Shown here: positions 25,567 to 34,574 of the stretch, piece after piece
Layout of the letters: every line of letters starts with the position of its first letter
Position numbering within the stretch: position 1 is the stretch's first letter
Source: Streptomyces sulphureus DSM 40104
GTDB lineage: Bacteria > Actinomycetota > Actinomycetes > Streptomycetales > Streptomycetaceae
Direction of reading: 5' to 3'
Assembly (NCBI RefSeq): GCF_000381025.1
Contig: NZ_KB905820.1
Location: 246,944 to 310,943 of the forward strand
Length of the DNA: 64,000 nucleotides
The notes under the pieces: model-generated
Seen by the model: only the letters and a program-made list of their open reading frames with translations
What the model was told of the DNA's origin: nothing
Database searches by the model: none
Program-made: the position numbers and the translations under genes

Positions 25567-25621
25567 CGCGGTCTAGACCAACCTGCAAACTACTGGTCTG
25601 TTCCTCGGCATGTCCAGACCA
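25567..25621. promoter_or_regulatory. DasR-responsive element (dre) and second inverted repeat upstream of the LPMO gene
   Basis: GCGGTCTAGACCAACC at 25568-25583 matches the DasR consensus (ACTGGTCTAGACCANT) at 11 of the 12 core positions. A second, split inverted repeat TGGTCTG...CAGACCA lies at 25594-25621. They are about 60-110 bp before the LPMO start, the usual place in chitin-degradation promoters controlled by DasR and N-acetylglucosamine. Confidence 0.8.
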
Positions 25622-25839
25622 ATGCAAGAGGAATCCGGGGCTCCTTGAGGGTGCCGTTCGACCCCGCCGCGTCGCCGCGACGGTCGTGGCGCACCCGGAA
25701 CGGCCGGGTGGATGCGGTAGGCATGACGACGGACAAACCGTGCGCACCCTGCACGCACCCGTCGAAACCCGTACGCCAACTCCCGCCCCGCCTCCGCGTC
25801 CCGGCGCCTTCCGCGCGGAGCCCCTCGCAAGGACCGCCC

Positions 25840-26850
25840 ATGCGCACCTCCCGCTTCGCCGACCTCCGCGACGCCATCACCCCCAGAGCCTTCTGGCTCA
25901 CCGTCGCCGTCCTCTTCATCCAACTCGGCTTCCTCCTCTCCTACGTCGGCGCCTTCCACCACCCCGAACCGCAGCGCATCCCGCTCGCCGTCGCCGCACC
26001 CGAGCAGGTGGCCCGCCAACTCGACGGGCTGCCCGGGCGCCCCGTCGAGACCACCCGTGTCGACGACGCGGAAGCGGCGCGCGACCGCGTCCTGCACCGG
26101 GAGGCCGAGGCCGGATACGTGGTCGACCCGGACGGCGACCGAGACACGCTCCTCCTCGCCTCCGCCGCCGGGCAGTCGGTCACCGGCGCCGTACGCGAAC
26201 TCGCCGAGGAGTACGCGCACTCGGAGGGCCGCAGGCTCCACACCGAGGACATCGCCCCGGCGAGCAGCGGGGACCACGGCAGCCTCACCGCCTTCTACCT
26301 CGTCGTCGGCTGGCTCGTCGGCGGCTACCTCGCCGCCTCGATGCTCGGCATCACCGTCGGCGCACGCCCCGTCGACCGGCGCAGGGCGACGCTGCGGGTC
26401 GCGGCCATGGCCCTGTACGCGGGGCTTTCCGGGATCGGCAGCGCACTCATCGTCGGACCCGTACTCGACGCGCTGCCCGGGCACTTCTGGCCGATCGTCG
26501 GCATCGGCGCGCTCACCGTCTTCCTGACGGGCGCCGTCACCATCGCGCTCCAGGTGCTCTTCGGCGTCGTGGGGATCGGGGTCGCCATCGTCCTCTTCGT
26601 CGTGCTCGGCAACCCCAGCGCGGGGGGCGCGTACCAGCGGAACATGATCCCGCCGTTCTGGCGCGCCATCGGCGACTGGCTCCCCGCCGGCGCCGGTACC
26701 AACGCCGTGCGCAACGCCGTCTACTTCTCGGGGAACGCCCTCACCTTCCCGCTCACCGTCCTCGCCGTGTGGGCGGCGGCCGGTGTCCTGCTGACCGTGG
26801 TCTGCGCCCGGCGCAGCAGGGACGGCGACCTGTTGCGTCTGCCGATGTGA
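25840..26850 (+). CDS. ABC-2/DUF3533-like membrane protein
   Basis: A 336-aa protein from ATG 25840 (MRTSRFADLRDAITPRAFWL), preceded by AAGGA; an ATG at 25723 is possible but adds a poor-looking leader. One N-terminal helix (ITPRAFWLTVAVLFIQLGFL) is followed by an extracytoplasmic domain of about 140 residues and then about five C-terminal helices, the YhgE/Pip-like or DUF3533 layout. LPAGAGTNAVRNAVYFSGNAL near the end is characteristic of this group. It probably acts in export of an unknown molecule; no ATPase is encoded beside it. Confidence 0.72.
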   Translation: MRTSRFADLRDAITPRAFWLTVAVLFIQLGFLLSYVGAFHHPEPQRIPLAVAAPEQVARQLDGLPGRPVETTRVDDAEAARDRVLHREAEAGYVVDPDGDRDTLLLASAAGQSVTGAVRELAEEYAHSEGRRLHTEDIAPASSGDHGSLTAFYLVVGWLVGGYLAASMLGITVGARPVDRRRATLRVAAMALYAGLSGIGSALIVGPVLDALPGHFWPIVGIGALTVFLTGAVTIALQVLFGVVGIGVAIVLFVVLGNPSAGGAYQRNMIPPFWRAIGDWLPAGAGTNAVRNAVYFSGNALTFPLTVLAVWAAAGVLLTVVCARRSRDGDLLRLPM

Positions 26851-26923
26851 GAGCCCCAAGCGCCTGCCGCTGCACGTGCGTTGGCACTACCCTGGACGCT
26901 CGCGACGATCACCGGGGGGCACG

Positions 26924-29221
26924 GTGGAACTGTTCATCGGAGGGCTCGGACTCGTCGGCGGCGCGGTCCTCCAGTCCGTCACCGACCAGTCGGTGGCGGA
27001 GCTGAAAGACCTCCTCCGCCGGGTGCGCCGGCGCGGCAACGCGCCCGACGACCGCGACGGACTGCGGCCCGACGACGCGGAGGGCTTCAGGCGGGCCCTC
27101 GACGAGGTCGCCTCCGCCGTCGACGACCGCTCCGTCCAGCTCCTCCTCAGAAGCTTCCTCCGCGACCACGGCGCACTCCCGCCGGAACGCCTCGCGGCCC
27201 CGCACCCCTTCCTCGACCAAGACGAACTCCGCCACCGCGCCCGCGAGTTCGTCACCTCGGCACTCGCGGCCCAGCCCGACGCCGCACTCACCGTGCTGCT
27301 CCACGGCCCGCCCGGCAGCGGCACCACCAGTTGCGCACGGCAGCTCGCCACCGAGCTCGCCGGGCACTTCCCCGGCAGCCACCACGCCGTCGACCTGGGC
27401 GGCGACGACCCGTCCAGCGCCCAGACGGGCGGCAGCGCCCTCACCGAACTCCTCCTCGACGCCGGCCTCCCCGAGGAGTCCCTGCCGCGCACCGCGGCGG
27501 CCAAGCGCCGGCGCCTGCGCCGGCTCCTGGCGGGCACCCGCCCGCTGCTCCTCCTCGACAACGCGCACAGCACGGCCCAGCTCGGCGCCGTGCGGCCCGA
27601 GATCCCCGGCTCCCTCACCCTCGTCACCGCCGCCTCCGTGCCCCTCGGCCTCGCGGGGGACGCCGGCGCCGTCCTCCCGGTGGAGCCGCTTCCCGAGGAG
27701 GATTCCTGGGAGCTGCTGCGGCAGCTCGGCGCCGAACCCGACAGGGACGACCGGGAGTTGCGCGCCGTCGTCCGCGCCGGCCACCCGGGGGACCTCAGGG
27801 AGGTCGCCGCCGTCCGCCGAAGCGTCGGCGGCCGCATGCGGCCCGGTGCGCCGCGGGAAGGCTTCCCGCGCGTGCCCGCGGCAGGCGCGGGGACGGCGCC
27901 ACCGGCGGGAGAGCCGATGCCCGAAGACGGCGACGAAGCGGCGAGCCGAGCCACCCTCCGCATCCTCGACGGCGGATACCGCACGCTCACCCCGCTCGCC
28001 CAGCGGCTCCACGCCCGACTCGGCCGCCTCCCGCACGCGGGCCCCGGGTGCGGCGTCACGGCGGCCCCCGTCGCGCGGCTCCTCGACGTGGACGAGGCCG
28101 AAGCAGCCGACGCCTGCGCCGAGTTGGCCTCGGTCGGCCTCCTCAGCACCCCGGGCAACGGCCGGTACCGCCAACCCGCCGCGGCACGTCGCCACGCACG
28201 CGGGCTCCCGGCGGAGGCGCCGGGGGTCGCCGTGCTGCGGCTCCTGGAGCACTACCGCGAGGTCGCCGTCGACGCCGATCGCCGTGTGATGCGGGGCCGT
28301 TGGGTGCTCGGCCCGTTCTACACGGGGCGGCGCGCGCAGGCACAGGTGTACGGCAGCGACCGGGAAGCGCTCGACGTGCTCCGCACCGAGCGCTCCGCGC
28401 TCGTCGAGTCCGTGGTGCTCGCGGCCGACTCCGGGTTCGCCGAGCTGGCGGCCGAGCTCTGCGAGGCGATGTGGGGGCTCCACCTGCGTCTCGGGTTCCA
28501 CGAGGACTGCCTGCGCACCCACGGCGCCGCGCTCGCCGCCGCCGTCGACCGCGCCCGCGGGCCGCGCCTCGCCGACCCGCGGCTCGTCGCCCGCCTGCAC
28601 GTCCAACGCGGCTTCTCCTACCGTGCGTTGGGCGAGTCCGGCCGCGCGGCGGACGACTTCACGCGGGCGAAGGAGCTGGAGCCCGACGACCACGCGCGCG
28701 GACGCGCCACCGCCGTGGAGTCGCTCGGCTACCTCCGGCTCGACGAGGAGGAGTACGCCGCGGCCCGCGCGTGCTTCACCGAGGCCGCCGCGTACGCGAC
28801 CGACCCGCGCGCCCGTGCGCTGCTGCTCCACAACGACGCGCGGGCGCTCACCGGACTGGGCCGCGCGGAGGAGGCGCTCCCCGTACTCGACGCCGCCCTC
28901 CTCGCCTTCCGCGACCTCCCCGGCCTCCCACCGCCCGGCGACCTCTACAACCGCGCAAAGGTCCTCGTCACCCTCGCCCGTACGCACGCCGCAGCCGGCC
29001 GGCCGGACGCGGGCGTCGAGGCGTTGCGCGAGGCGCTCGACCTCTTCGACGACAAGGGTGCGCTGCCCCAGGAGGCGGAGGCCGCCGAACTCCTCGCCGA
29101 CCGCGTCCCCGACGCGCCGGAGCGCCGCAGCCTCCGCCAGCGCGCGCTGCGCCTCCGCAAGGCGCTCGGCGAACTCGAAGCGGCGGACCGGCTCCGCGGT
29201 CTGCTGGAGTCAGAGGTCTGA
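26924..29221 (+). CDS. STAND-type ATPase (NB-ARC-like) with TPR region
   Basis: A 765-aa protein from GTG 26924. A hydrophobic start (LFIGGLGLVGGAVLQSV) leads to a helical region, then the P-loop LLHGPPGSGTTSCARQLATE and a Walker B LLLLDNAHS. The C-terminal third is TPR-like (LHVQRGFSYRALGESGRAAD, VESLGYLRLDEEEYAAARAC, LYNRAKVLVTLARTHAAAGR). The Walker A has a second Thr where Lys is usual (GSGTTS instead of GSGKTS), so ATP hydrolysis may be impaired. Such proteins act as signal-sensing switches, and some are immune receptors. It overlaps, tail to tail by 12 bp, the phase-variable gene. Confidence 0.75.
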   Translation: MELFIGGLGLVGGAVLQSVTDQSVAELKDLLRRVRRRGNAPDDRDGLRPDDAEGFRRALDEVASAVDDRSVQLLLRSFLRDHGALPPERLAAPHPFLDQDELRHRAREFVTSALAAQPDAALTVLLHGPPGSGTTSCARQLATELAGHFPGSHHAVDLGGDDPSSAQTGGSALTELLLDAGLPEESLPRTAAAKRRRLRRLLAGTRPLLLLDNAHSTAQLGAVRPEIPGSLTLVTAASVPLGLAGDAGAVLPVEPLPEEDSWELLRQLGAEPDRDDRELRAVVRAGHPGDLREVAAVRRSVGGRMRPGAPREGFPRVPAAGAGTAPPAGEPMPEDGDEAASRATLRILDGGYRTLTPLAQRLHARLGRLPHAGPGCGVTAAPVARLLDVDEAEAADACAELASVGLLSTPGNGRYRQPAAARRHARGLPAEAPGVAVLRLLEHYREVAVDADRRVMRGRWVLGPFYTGRRAQAQVYGSDREALDVLRTERSALVESVVLAADSGFAELAAELCEAMWGLHLRLGFHEDCLRTHGAALAAAVDRARGPRLADPRLVARLHVQRGFSYRALGESGRAADDFTRAKELEPDDHARGRATAVESLGYLRLDEEEYAAARACFTEAAAYATDPRARALLLHNDARALTGLGRAEEALPVLDAALLAFRDLPGLPPPGDLYNRAKVLVTLARTHAAAGRPDAGVEALREALDLFDDKGALPQEAEAAELLADRVPDAPERRSLRQRALRLRKALGELEAADRLRGLLESEV

Positions 29222-31050
29222 CGCCGCCGACGCCGAGCAGACGACGTCGTGGCGCTCGTGCCCCGTCTCCACGGTGAGGCGGAGGCCCTCCGCCGGGCGG
29301 CCCTCGGTGAGCCAGGCGAGGAGTGCGGAGGCGTAGAGCGCGGGGTCGGCCAAGTCGGCGTGGCCGTCGGGGAGTCGGCGGGCCGCGAGCGTGTGGTGGG
29401 TGCCGTCGGCGGTGCGGACCGTGCAGCGGTCGGGGCCCGTGACACGGCACCACAGGGACGCGTGCGGGTGGCGTTCGGCCGCCTCGCGCAGCCACGTGTC
29501 AGCGGGGCCGTGCCGCACGTCGTCCGCGTCCGCGCGGAGGACGACGACGTCGGCGAGGGCGAGCCTGCCGAGGTCGGCCGTCGCCTCGTCGACGACGGTG
29601 TGCGTGCGCCACCCGGTGTCCCGGTCGGCGTGGGCGGAGGTCCTGCGCACCACCTCGACGCGGGGCGCTTCGCCGGCGTCCGCCACCCGGGTGCGTACGC
29701 GGAGCGGTGCCGTGCGGTGTGCGGGCTCGTACGCCGGCGCGGGCAAGGGGTCGAGGAGCGCGGGGCTCTCCGGTTCGTCGAGGCCGAGGAGCCGGTATGC
29801 GCACCGGCGCAGCAGCTCCGCCGAGCGCCCCGGCACCGAACTCACGCTCTCCGCCAAGTTCCCCGGTGTGCACGGCACTTGGAGCGCTTCTTCGAACTGC
29901 GGTGGCAGGGGGCGCGTCGGGTCGACGCGCGGCGCTTCGCGTACGAACGCGGCGACGGGCGAGTCGGGCGCGAGCCCGTCGGTCGGCCATGCGCCGAGGA
30001 GGACGGGAACGCCGAGGGCCGCCGCGTAGTACGAGACGCTGCCGTGGTCACCGAGGACGAGATCGGCCGCGGCGAGCGCCTGCCGCCACTGGTCGAGCGG
30101 CGGCACGAGGACGGCCCCGGCCCGCCGCGCCGCGTCGAACCACGCCGTCACCTGGCCGGGGCCGTGGCCGTGCCAGATGTTGGGATGCAGGACGACCGCG
30201 AGCCGGTACTCGTCGCAGGGGAGCTCCTCGACGAGTCGGCGGAGCAGGTCCGGCAGGACGTCGGCGCCCGCGTCGCCGAGGAGGGACTCCGGGTTCCAGG
30301 TCGAGTTGAGGACCACGAGCCGTTGGCCCGGGGTGAGCCCGAAAGCGCGACGGTGCACGTCCCGGTGCGCGGCGCAGGCGAGGAGCCGGTCGTAGCAGGG
30401 GTCCCCGGCGAGGACGGCGGTCGGTGCGGCCTGCGGGCAGGACTCGGTGAGCCGGGCGAGCTGCTCCGGGTGGGAGAGGACGGTGGCCGCGGCGAGGGGG
30501 CTGCCCTCGTGGAGGAGCCACTCGGGGGAGAGGCCGAAGACAGGTGCGGGCGCGGGCTCGCGGCGTCCGGCGTCCGGCGTCCGGCGTCCGGCGTCCGGCG
30601 TCCGGCGTCCGGCGTCCGGCGTCCGGCGTCCGGCGTCCGGCGTCCGGCGTCCGGCGTAGCCAGCCTCTTATTGTATCCGACCCCGTGCGACAGCACCATC
30701 AACTTCCCCTGGAACGCCTCCAGTTGACCCCCGTAACTCGCGCTCACCGCGAGGTCGACCGGTGTCCGCACGGCCTGCTCCCACGGCAGCACGGGCAGCC
30801 CGAGGTCGGCGAGGAGCTCGGCGATTCCGTGCTGGACGGGGGAGGAACCGGTGCAGGTGGCGAGGAGTTGGAGGCGCAGGTCGTCGCGGAAGAGCGGGAG
30901 GAGGTCGAGGAGCCGGGTGGCGGAGGTCACGTTGTGGACGACGAGGAGCACGCGGCGCAGTTGCCGGCGCGAGGCGAACCGCTCCGCGTCGGCCCCCACC
31001 GGTACGCGTATCCACTCCGTGCCGCCGTGCCCGCACCCCACCGCAGTCAT
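29210..31050 (-). pseudogene. Frame-split gene, GT-B/CDP-glycerol-transferase-like, with coding tandem repeat (possibly phase-variable)
   Basis: The first half starts at ATG 31050 (MTAVGCGHGGTEWIRVPVGA, then LLVVHNVTSATRLLDLLPLF) and reaches LMVLSHGVGYNKR just before the repeat. The second half resumes directly after it in another frame with PVFGLSPEWLLHEGS, VLHPNIWHGHGPGQV, DLVLGDHGSVSYYAA, and ends at TGA 29210. The GDHGSVSYYAA element and layout recall CDP-glycerol glycerophosphotransferase-like GT-B proteins, but the substrate is unknown. One more 7-bp unit, or two fewer, gives a single frame of about 615 aa. It may be a contingency gene switched off here, a pseudogene, or an assembly error. 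Confidence 0.8.
30561..30657. repeat. 7-bp tandem repeat (CGGCGTC x 13.9) inside a coding sequence
   Basis: Thirteen perfect copies of CGGCGTC plus a 6-nt partial copy, with no interruption. On the coding (minus) strand all three frames give the same heptapeptide repeat (A-G-R-R-T-P-D), because 7 is not a multiple of 3. Unit gain or loss therefore keeps the peptide but shifts the frame of everything downstream. Confidence 0.97.
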
Positions 31051-31071
31051 CCGTGCACCCTAGGCCAACGA

Positions 31072-31102
31072 CGAAGGCCCCCGCAGCGTGCGGGGGCCTT
31101 CG
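31072..31102. terminator. Terminator hairpin after tRNA-Lys
   Basis: CGAAGGCCCCCGC pairs perfectly with GCGGGGGCCTTCG around a 5-nt loop. It lies just downstream of the leftward tRNA-Lys gene. Confidence 0.8.
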
Positions 31103-31108
31103 AGGGGG

Positions 31109-31182
31109 TGCGCCGCCAGGGACTCGAACCCCGGACCCACTGATTAAGAGTCAGTTGCTCTAACCAACTGAGCTAGCGGCGC
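31109..31182 (-). tRNA. tRNA-Lys (anticodon CTT)
   Basis: The minus strand folds into a full cloverleaf: acceptor GCGCCGC/GCGGCGC, D arm GCTC...GAGC, anticodon arm with loop CTCTTAA (CTT anticodon), T arm with GGTTCGAGTCC, discriminator A. CCA is not encoded. It is identical over its 74 nt to the tRNA at 46838-46911. A terminator hairpin follows 6 bp downstream. Confidence 0.96.
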
Positions 31183-31405
31183 GCTGTCCGCCGTTCCCGG
31201 CCGACGCAGGAAATACTACCCCCTCCGCCGGGGTGCTCGTGACCGTCCGCTCGTCACCGGGCGTGACGGCATCCGCACGCACCGAGCGCCTGGCCGGAGT
31301 GCGTCACTTCCCGTCTCGCCTCTTAATTCAGGACGAGAGCTAATACGAGAGAAAAGGGTGCCCCGCCGGCCTTCCCGAGGATAAGTTCTCGGAGGGAGGA
31401 GCCAT

Positions 31406-32701
31406 ATGGCAGAGCACGGCAGGCGGACGGTGCGGGACCTGCGCCGCGGCAACCGCACGGCGGTTTTGCGGCAGTTGTACTTCGAGGGTCCGCTGAGCCG
31501 CCAGGCACTCGGCCCCGCGACGGGGCTCAGCTCGGGCTCCATCAGCAACGTCGTCGCCGAACTCACCGGCGAGGGACTGCTGGAGGAGGCGGGCGTGATC
31601 GAGTCCGAAGGGGGGAGGCCGCGCACTCTGCTGCGCGTGGCGGCGGGCAGCGCCCGCCTCATCGGCGTCGACATCGGCGAGACCCGCGTCCGCGTCGAGC
31701 TCTTCGACCTCGCGCTCAACGAACTCGCCCGCGCCGAACTCCCGTTGACCCGCCAGGGGTACGACGCCGGACTCGTCGCCGGCCACGTCGGCGAGTGCAT
31801 AGCCGGCGTCCTGCGGAGCAGCGGCGCGGAGCCCGCCGAACTCCTCGGCGTCGGCGTCGGCGTCCCCGGCATCGTCGAGCGGGGCGCGGAGCGGGGCGCC
31901 ATGGTGCACGGCCAGACGGTCGGGTGGGACGCGGTGCCGTTGGAGGAACGTCTCCGTGCCTTCGTCGAACTCCCCGCTGAGGTCCCGTACTTCGTGGGAA
32001 ACGGTGCCAAGGCGCTGGGCCAGGCGGAGATGTGGTTCGGCGGCGGCCGCGGTGCGCAGGACGCCGTGGTGGTGCTCCTCGGCTCGGGCGTCGGCGCCTG
32101 CGTCGTCACGGGCGGCGCGGACCGGGGTGGCGCCGACGAGTGGGGGCACCTGACGGTCAACCTCCGCGGCCGGCGCTGCCGTTGCGGCGCGCGCGGGTGC
32201 CTGGAGGCGTACACCGGGTCCGCGGGCCTGCTGGAGCGCTGGCGGGAGGCGGGGGGTACGCCGCCGGCCGACGACGAGGAGGCCGGGCTCTGCGCCCTGC
32301 TCTCCGCCGCGTACCCAGGCGACGGTCGGTCGGCCGACGCGTCGGCCGTCGCCGTCCTCGACGAGACGGCCGAGTACCTCGGCGCCGGCATCTCGGCTCT
32401 CGTCAACCTCTTCGGCCCGGAGCGGGTGCTGATCGGCGGCTGGGCCGGGCTGCGGATCGGCCCGCACCTCCTGCACGCCGTCCGCCGCCACGCCGCCGCG
32501 CACTCCCTGCGCTACCCGGGCGAGCGCGTCGCGATAGAGCTGGGACGCCTCGGCCCCGACGCCGTGACCGTCGGGGCCGCCACGCTGCCGCTCGCCGCCT
32601 TCTTCGCGGAGGGCGGGCGCAGGGACCCGCGCCCCGGGCCGGACGAGCGGGTCGAACCGGCGGGGTGGCGTGCGGTGTTGGAGGAGCGCGGGGCGCGATG
32701 A
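31406..32701 (+). CDS. ROK family transcriptional regulator
   Basis: A 431-aa protein from ATG 31406 with a strong GGAGGGAGGAG upstream. The N-terminal winged helix (VLRQLYFEGPLSRQALGPAT, then ISNVVAELTGEGLLEE, GGRPRTLLR) is MarR-like. A ROK kinase-like domain follows, with LIGVDIGETRVRV, VGVGVPGIVE, the zinc motif CRCGARGCLEAY and LVNLFGPERVLIGG. Such regulators are typically repressors of sugar-use genes, with the sugar binding to the ROK domain. No transporter for a sugar lies directly beside it, so its target is unclear. It converges on the IclR gene, stop to stop 10 bp apart. Confidence 0.9.
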   Translation: MAEHGRRTVRDLRRGNRTAVLRQLYFEGPLSRQALGPATGLSSGSISNVVAELTGEGLLEEAGVIESEGGRPRTLLRVAAGSARLIGVDIGETRVRVELFDLALNELARAELPLTRQGYDAGLVAGHVGECIAGVLRSSGAEPAELLGVGVGVPGIVERGAERGAMVHGQTVGWDAVPLEERLRAFVELPAEVPYFVGNGAKALGQAEMWFGGGRGAQDAVVVLLGSGVGACVVTGGADRGGADEWGHLTVNLRGRRCRCGARGCLEAYTGSAGLLERWREAGGTPPADDEEAGLCALLSAAYPGDGRSADASAVAVLDETAEYLGAGISALVNLFGPERVLIGGWAGLRIGPHLLHAVRRHAAAHSLRYPGERVAIELGRLGPDAVTVGAATLPLAAFFAEGGRRDPRPGPDERVEPAGWRAVLEERGAR

Positions 32702-32711
32702 GCGGCTCGGC

Positions 32712-33470
32712 CTAGAGCGACAGCGAGAGCATGACGGGCGCTGCCCTGCGGCTCAGCGCCTCGGCCGCGCGCCGGAGCCGGTGCGCCTGGTCGACGGGGA
32801 GCGAGAGGGCGAGGCAGCTCACCGAGGAGCCGGCGGTGATCGGTACCGCTGCGCAGACGGTGCCGACGGCGTACTCCTGGAGGTCCAGCGTGGGGACGGT
32901 CGGCGGCTGGCGGTCGAGGGTGCTCAGGAGGAGCCGCTCGTCCGTGATGGTGCGGGAGGTGAGGCGGGCCGCCTTGTGGCGCGCGAGGTGGTCCTTGCGG
33001 CCGTCGTGGTCGAGTTGGCTGAGGAGGCACTTGCCTATCGCCGTGGCGTGGACGGCCGAGCGGAAGTCGACCCACTGGTTGACGGCGGGTGCCGCGGGGC
33101 TGTCGGCGAACTGCGTCGTCTCCAGCTCGCCGTCCTTGTAGCGGCTGAAGTAGACCGCGGCACCGACGGCGTCCCTGAGGTCGGTGAGGGTGTCCTGGAG
33201 GCGTTCCTGGAGGACGCGCTTGTGGTCTCCGCCGACGCCGAGCATGAGCAGGGACTCGCCGACGGTGTATTCGGCGTCCTCGTGCTTCTCGACGTATCCC
33301 TCGCCGTGCAGCATCCGCAGGAGCGGCTGGAGTTGGGCCGCCTCGATGCCCGTCTCCTGGGAGAGGAGGTCCTCGCCGACCCCGTCGCGGTGCCGGGCGA
33401 CTGTCTCCAGCACCCGCAGCGCGTACTGGACCGAACGGATCGGCTGTGCTGGCTCCGGCGTCGGCGCCAC
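32712..33470 (-). CDS. IclR family transcriptional regulator
   Basis: A 252-aa protein from GTG 33470 with AGGGGG ahead. The N-terminal winged helix (IRSVQYALRVLETVARHRDG, LLRMLHGEGYVEK) is followed by the effector domain, with AVHATAIGKCLLSQL and the DLQEYAVGTVCAAVPI end typical of IclR proteins (the YAVSxNExxPGxxCxAxPI region, here reduced). It lies just downstream of the ehu importer and amidase region in the same direction as ehuA and most likely controls it, sensing a small carboxylic acid or breakdown product. The regulator-target link is inference. Confidence 0.87.
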   Translation of the reverse strand: MAPTPEPAQPIRSVQYALRVLETVARHRDGVGEDLLSQETGIEAAQLQPLLRMLHGEGYVEKHEDAEYTVGESLLMLGVGGDHKRVLQERLQDTLTDLRDAVGAAVYFSRYKDGELETTQFADSPAAPAVNQWVDFRSAVHATAIGKCLLSQLDHDGRKDHLARHKAARLTSRTITDERLLLSTLDRQPPTVPTLDLQEYAVGTVCAAVPITAGSSVSCLALSLPVDQAHRLRRAAEALSRRAAPVMLSLSL

Positions 33471-33758
33471 GGTGCCCCCTGGAGTGGTGACGGTTCGCGT
33501 CGCGACCGCTGCGTGTGGTCACGTCAGTACGTAACACGATAGCGGGCAGCGCGCCGGCGAAAGGGCGATGATCCCGCGATCGGCATATGCCGCAAGCCGA
33601 TCCCTACCCCGCTCGTACCGCACGAACCCCGTGCACTCGCCCGGTTGTTCGGGGCTGCTCGCGGACGTGCGCGGGACGCGAGCCCGGGGCCGTACTCTCC
33701 TGTACGTGCCCCGGCCTCGGCGCCTCCGCTGCGCAACACGGCGCCCCCGCGCGGGTGT

Positions 33759-34574
33759 TCAGAGCACGGCGCTGAGGAACTCGCGGGTGCGGTCGTGCTC
33801 GGGCTCGCTGAAGATCTTCTCCGGTGCGCCCGACTCGATGACCCTGCCCTCGTCGAACATCAGGACGTCGTCCGAGATGTCCCGGGCGAAACCCATCTCG
33901 TGGGTGACGCAGAGCATCGTGATGTCGGTGGTGTGCGCGATGTCCCTGAGGACGTCGAGGACGCCCGCGACGAGTTCCGGGTCGAGCGCCGAGGTGACCT
34001 CGTCGAGGAGGAGCACCTGTGGGCGCATCGCCAGCGCGCGGGCGATCGCCACGCGCTGCTGCTGGCCGCCGGAGAGCTGGCTCAGATGCTTGTCCATCTG
34101 GTCGGTGAGCCCGACGAGTTCGAGCAGCTCCCGTGCGCGCTCCTCGGCCTCGTCCTTGCCCATGCCGAGGACGTGGACGGGTGCCTCCGTGATGTTCCGG
34201 AGCACCTTCATGTTGGGGAAGAGGTTGAACTGCTGGAAGACCATGCCGATGCTCTTCCGCACCTCGCGGACGTGCCGCTCGCCCGCCGGGACGAGCCTGC
34301 CGCCTTTCTCCTCGTGCGTGAGGTAGTCCCCGGCGACCTTGATCGTGCCCTCGTCCGGCTTCACCAGCGTCATCAGCAGCCGCAGGATCGTCGTCTTCCC
34401 GGAGCCCGAGGGGCCGATCAGCGTGACGTGCTTGCCCGAGGCGACGTCGAAGCAGAGGTTGTCGAGGACGACGTTGTCGCCGAAGCGCTTGGTGACCTTG
34501 TCGAAGCGGATCAACTCGCTGCCGTCGACGGCGGGGTTGGCGTGGTCGTTGGGTGTGGTGTTCTCAGCGGACAA
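33759..34574 (-). CDS. ehuA: EhuA-like amino acid/ectoine ABC transporter ATP-binding protein
   Basis: A 271-aa ATPase from TTG 34574 (MSAENTTPNDHANPAVDGSE). Walker A is IGPSGSGKTT, the Q-loop is in MVFQQFNLFPNM, the signature is LSGGQQQRVAIARAL, Walker B is LLLDEVTSALDPE and the H-loop is CVTHEMGFA. This is the polar-amino-acid class. Its start overlaps the ehuD stop by 11 bp, completing the order B-C-D-A of ectoine/hydroxyectoine Ehu systems. It energises the importer from the cytoplasmic side. Confidence 0.9.
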   Translation of the reverse strand: MSAENTTPNDHANPAVDGSELIRFDKVTKRFGDNVVLDNLCFDVASGKHVTLIGPSGSGKTTILRLLMTLVKPDEGTIKVAGDYLTHEEKGGRLVPAGERHVREVRKSIGMVFQQFNLFPNMKVLRNITEAPVHVLGMGKDEAEERARELLELVGLTDQMDKHLSQLSGGQQQRVAIARALAMRPQVLLLDEVTSALDPELVAGVLDVLRDIAHTTDITMLCVTHEMGFARDISDDVLMFDEGRVIESGAPEKIFSEPEHDRTREFLSAVL

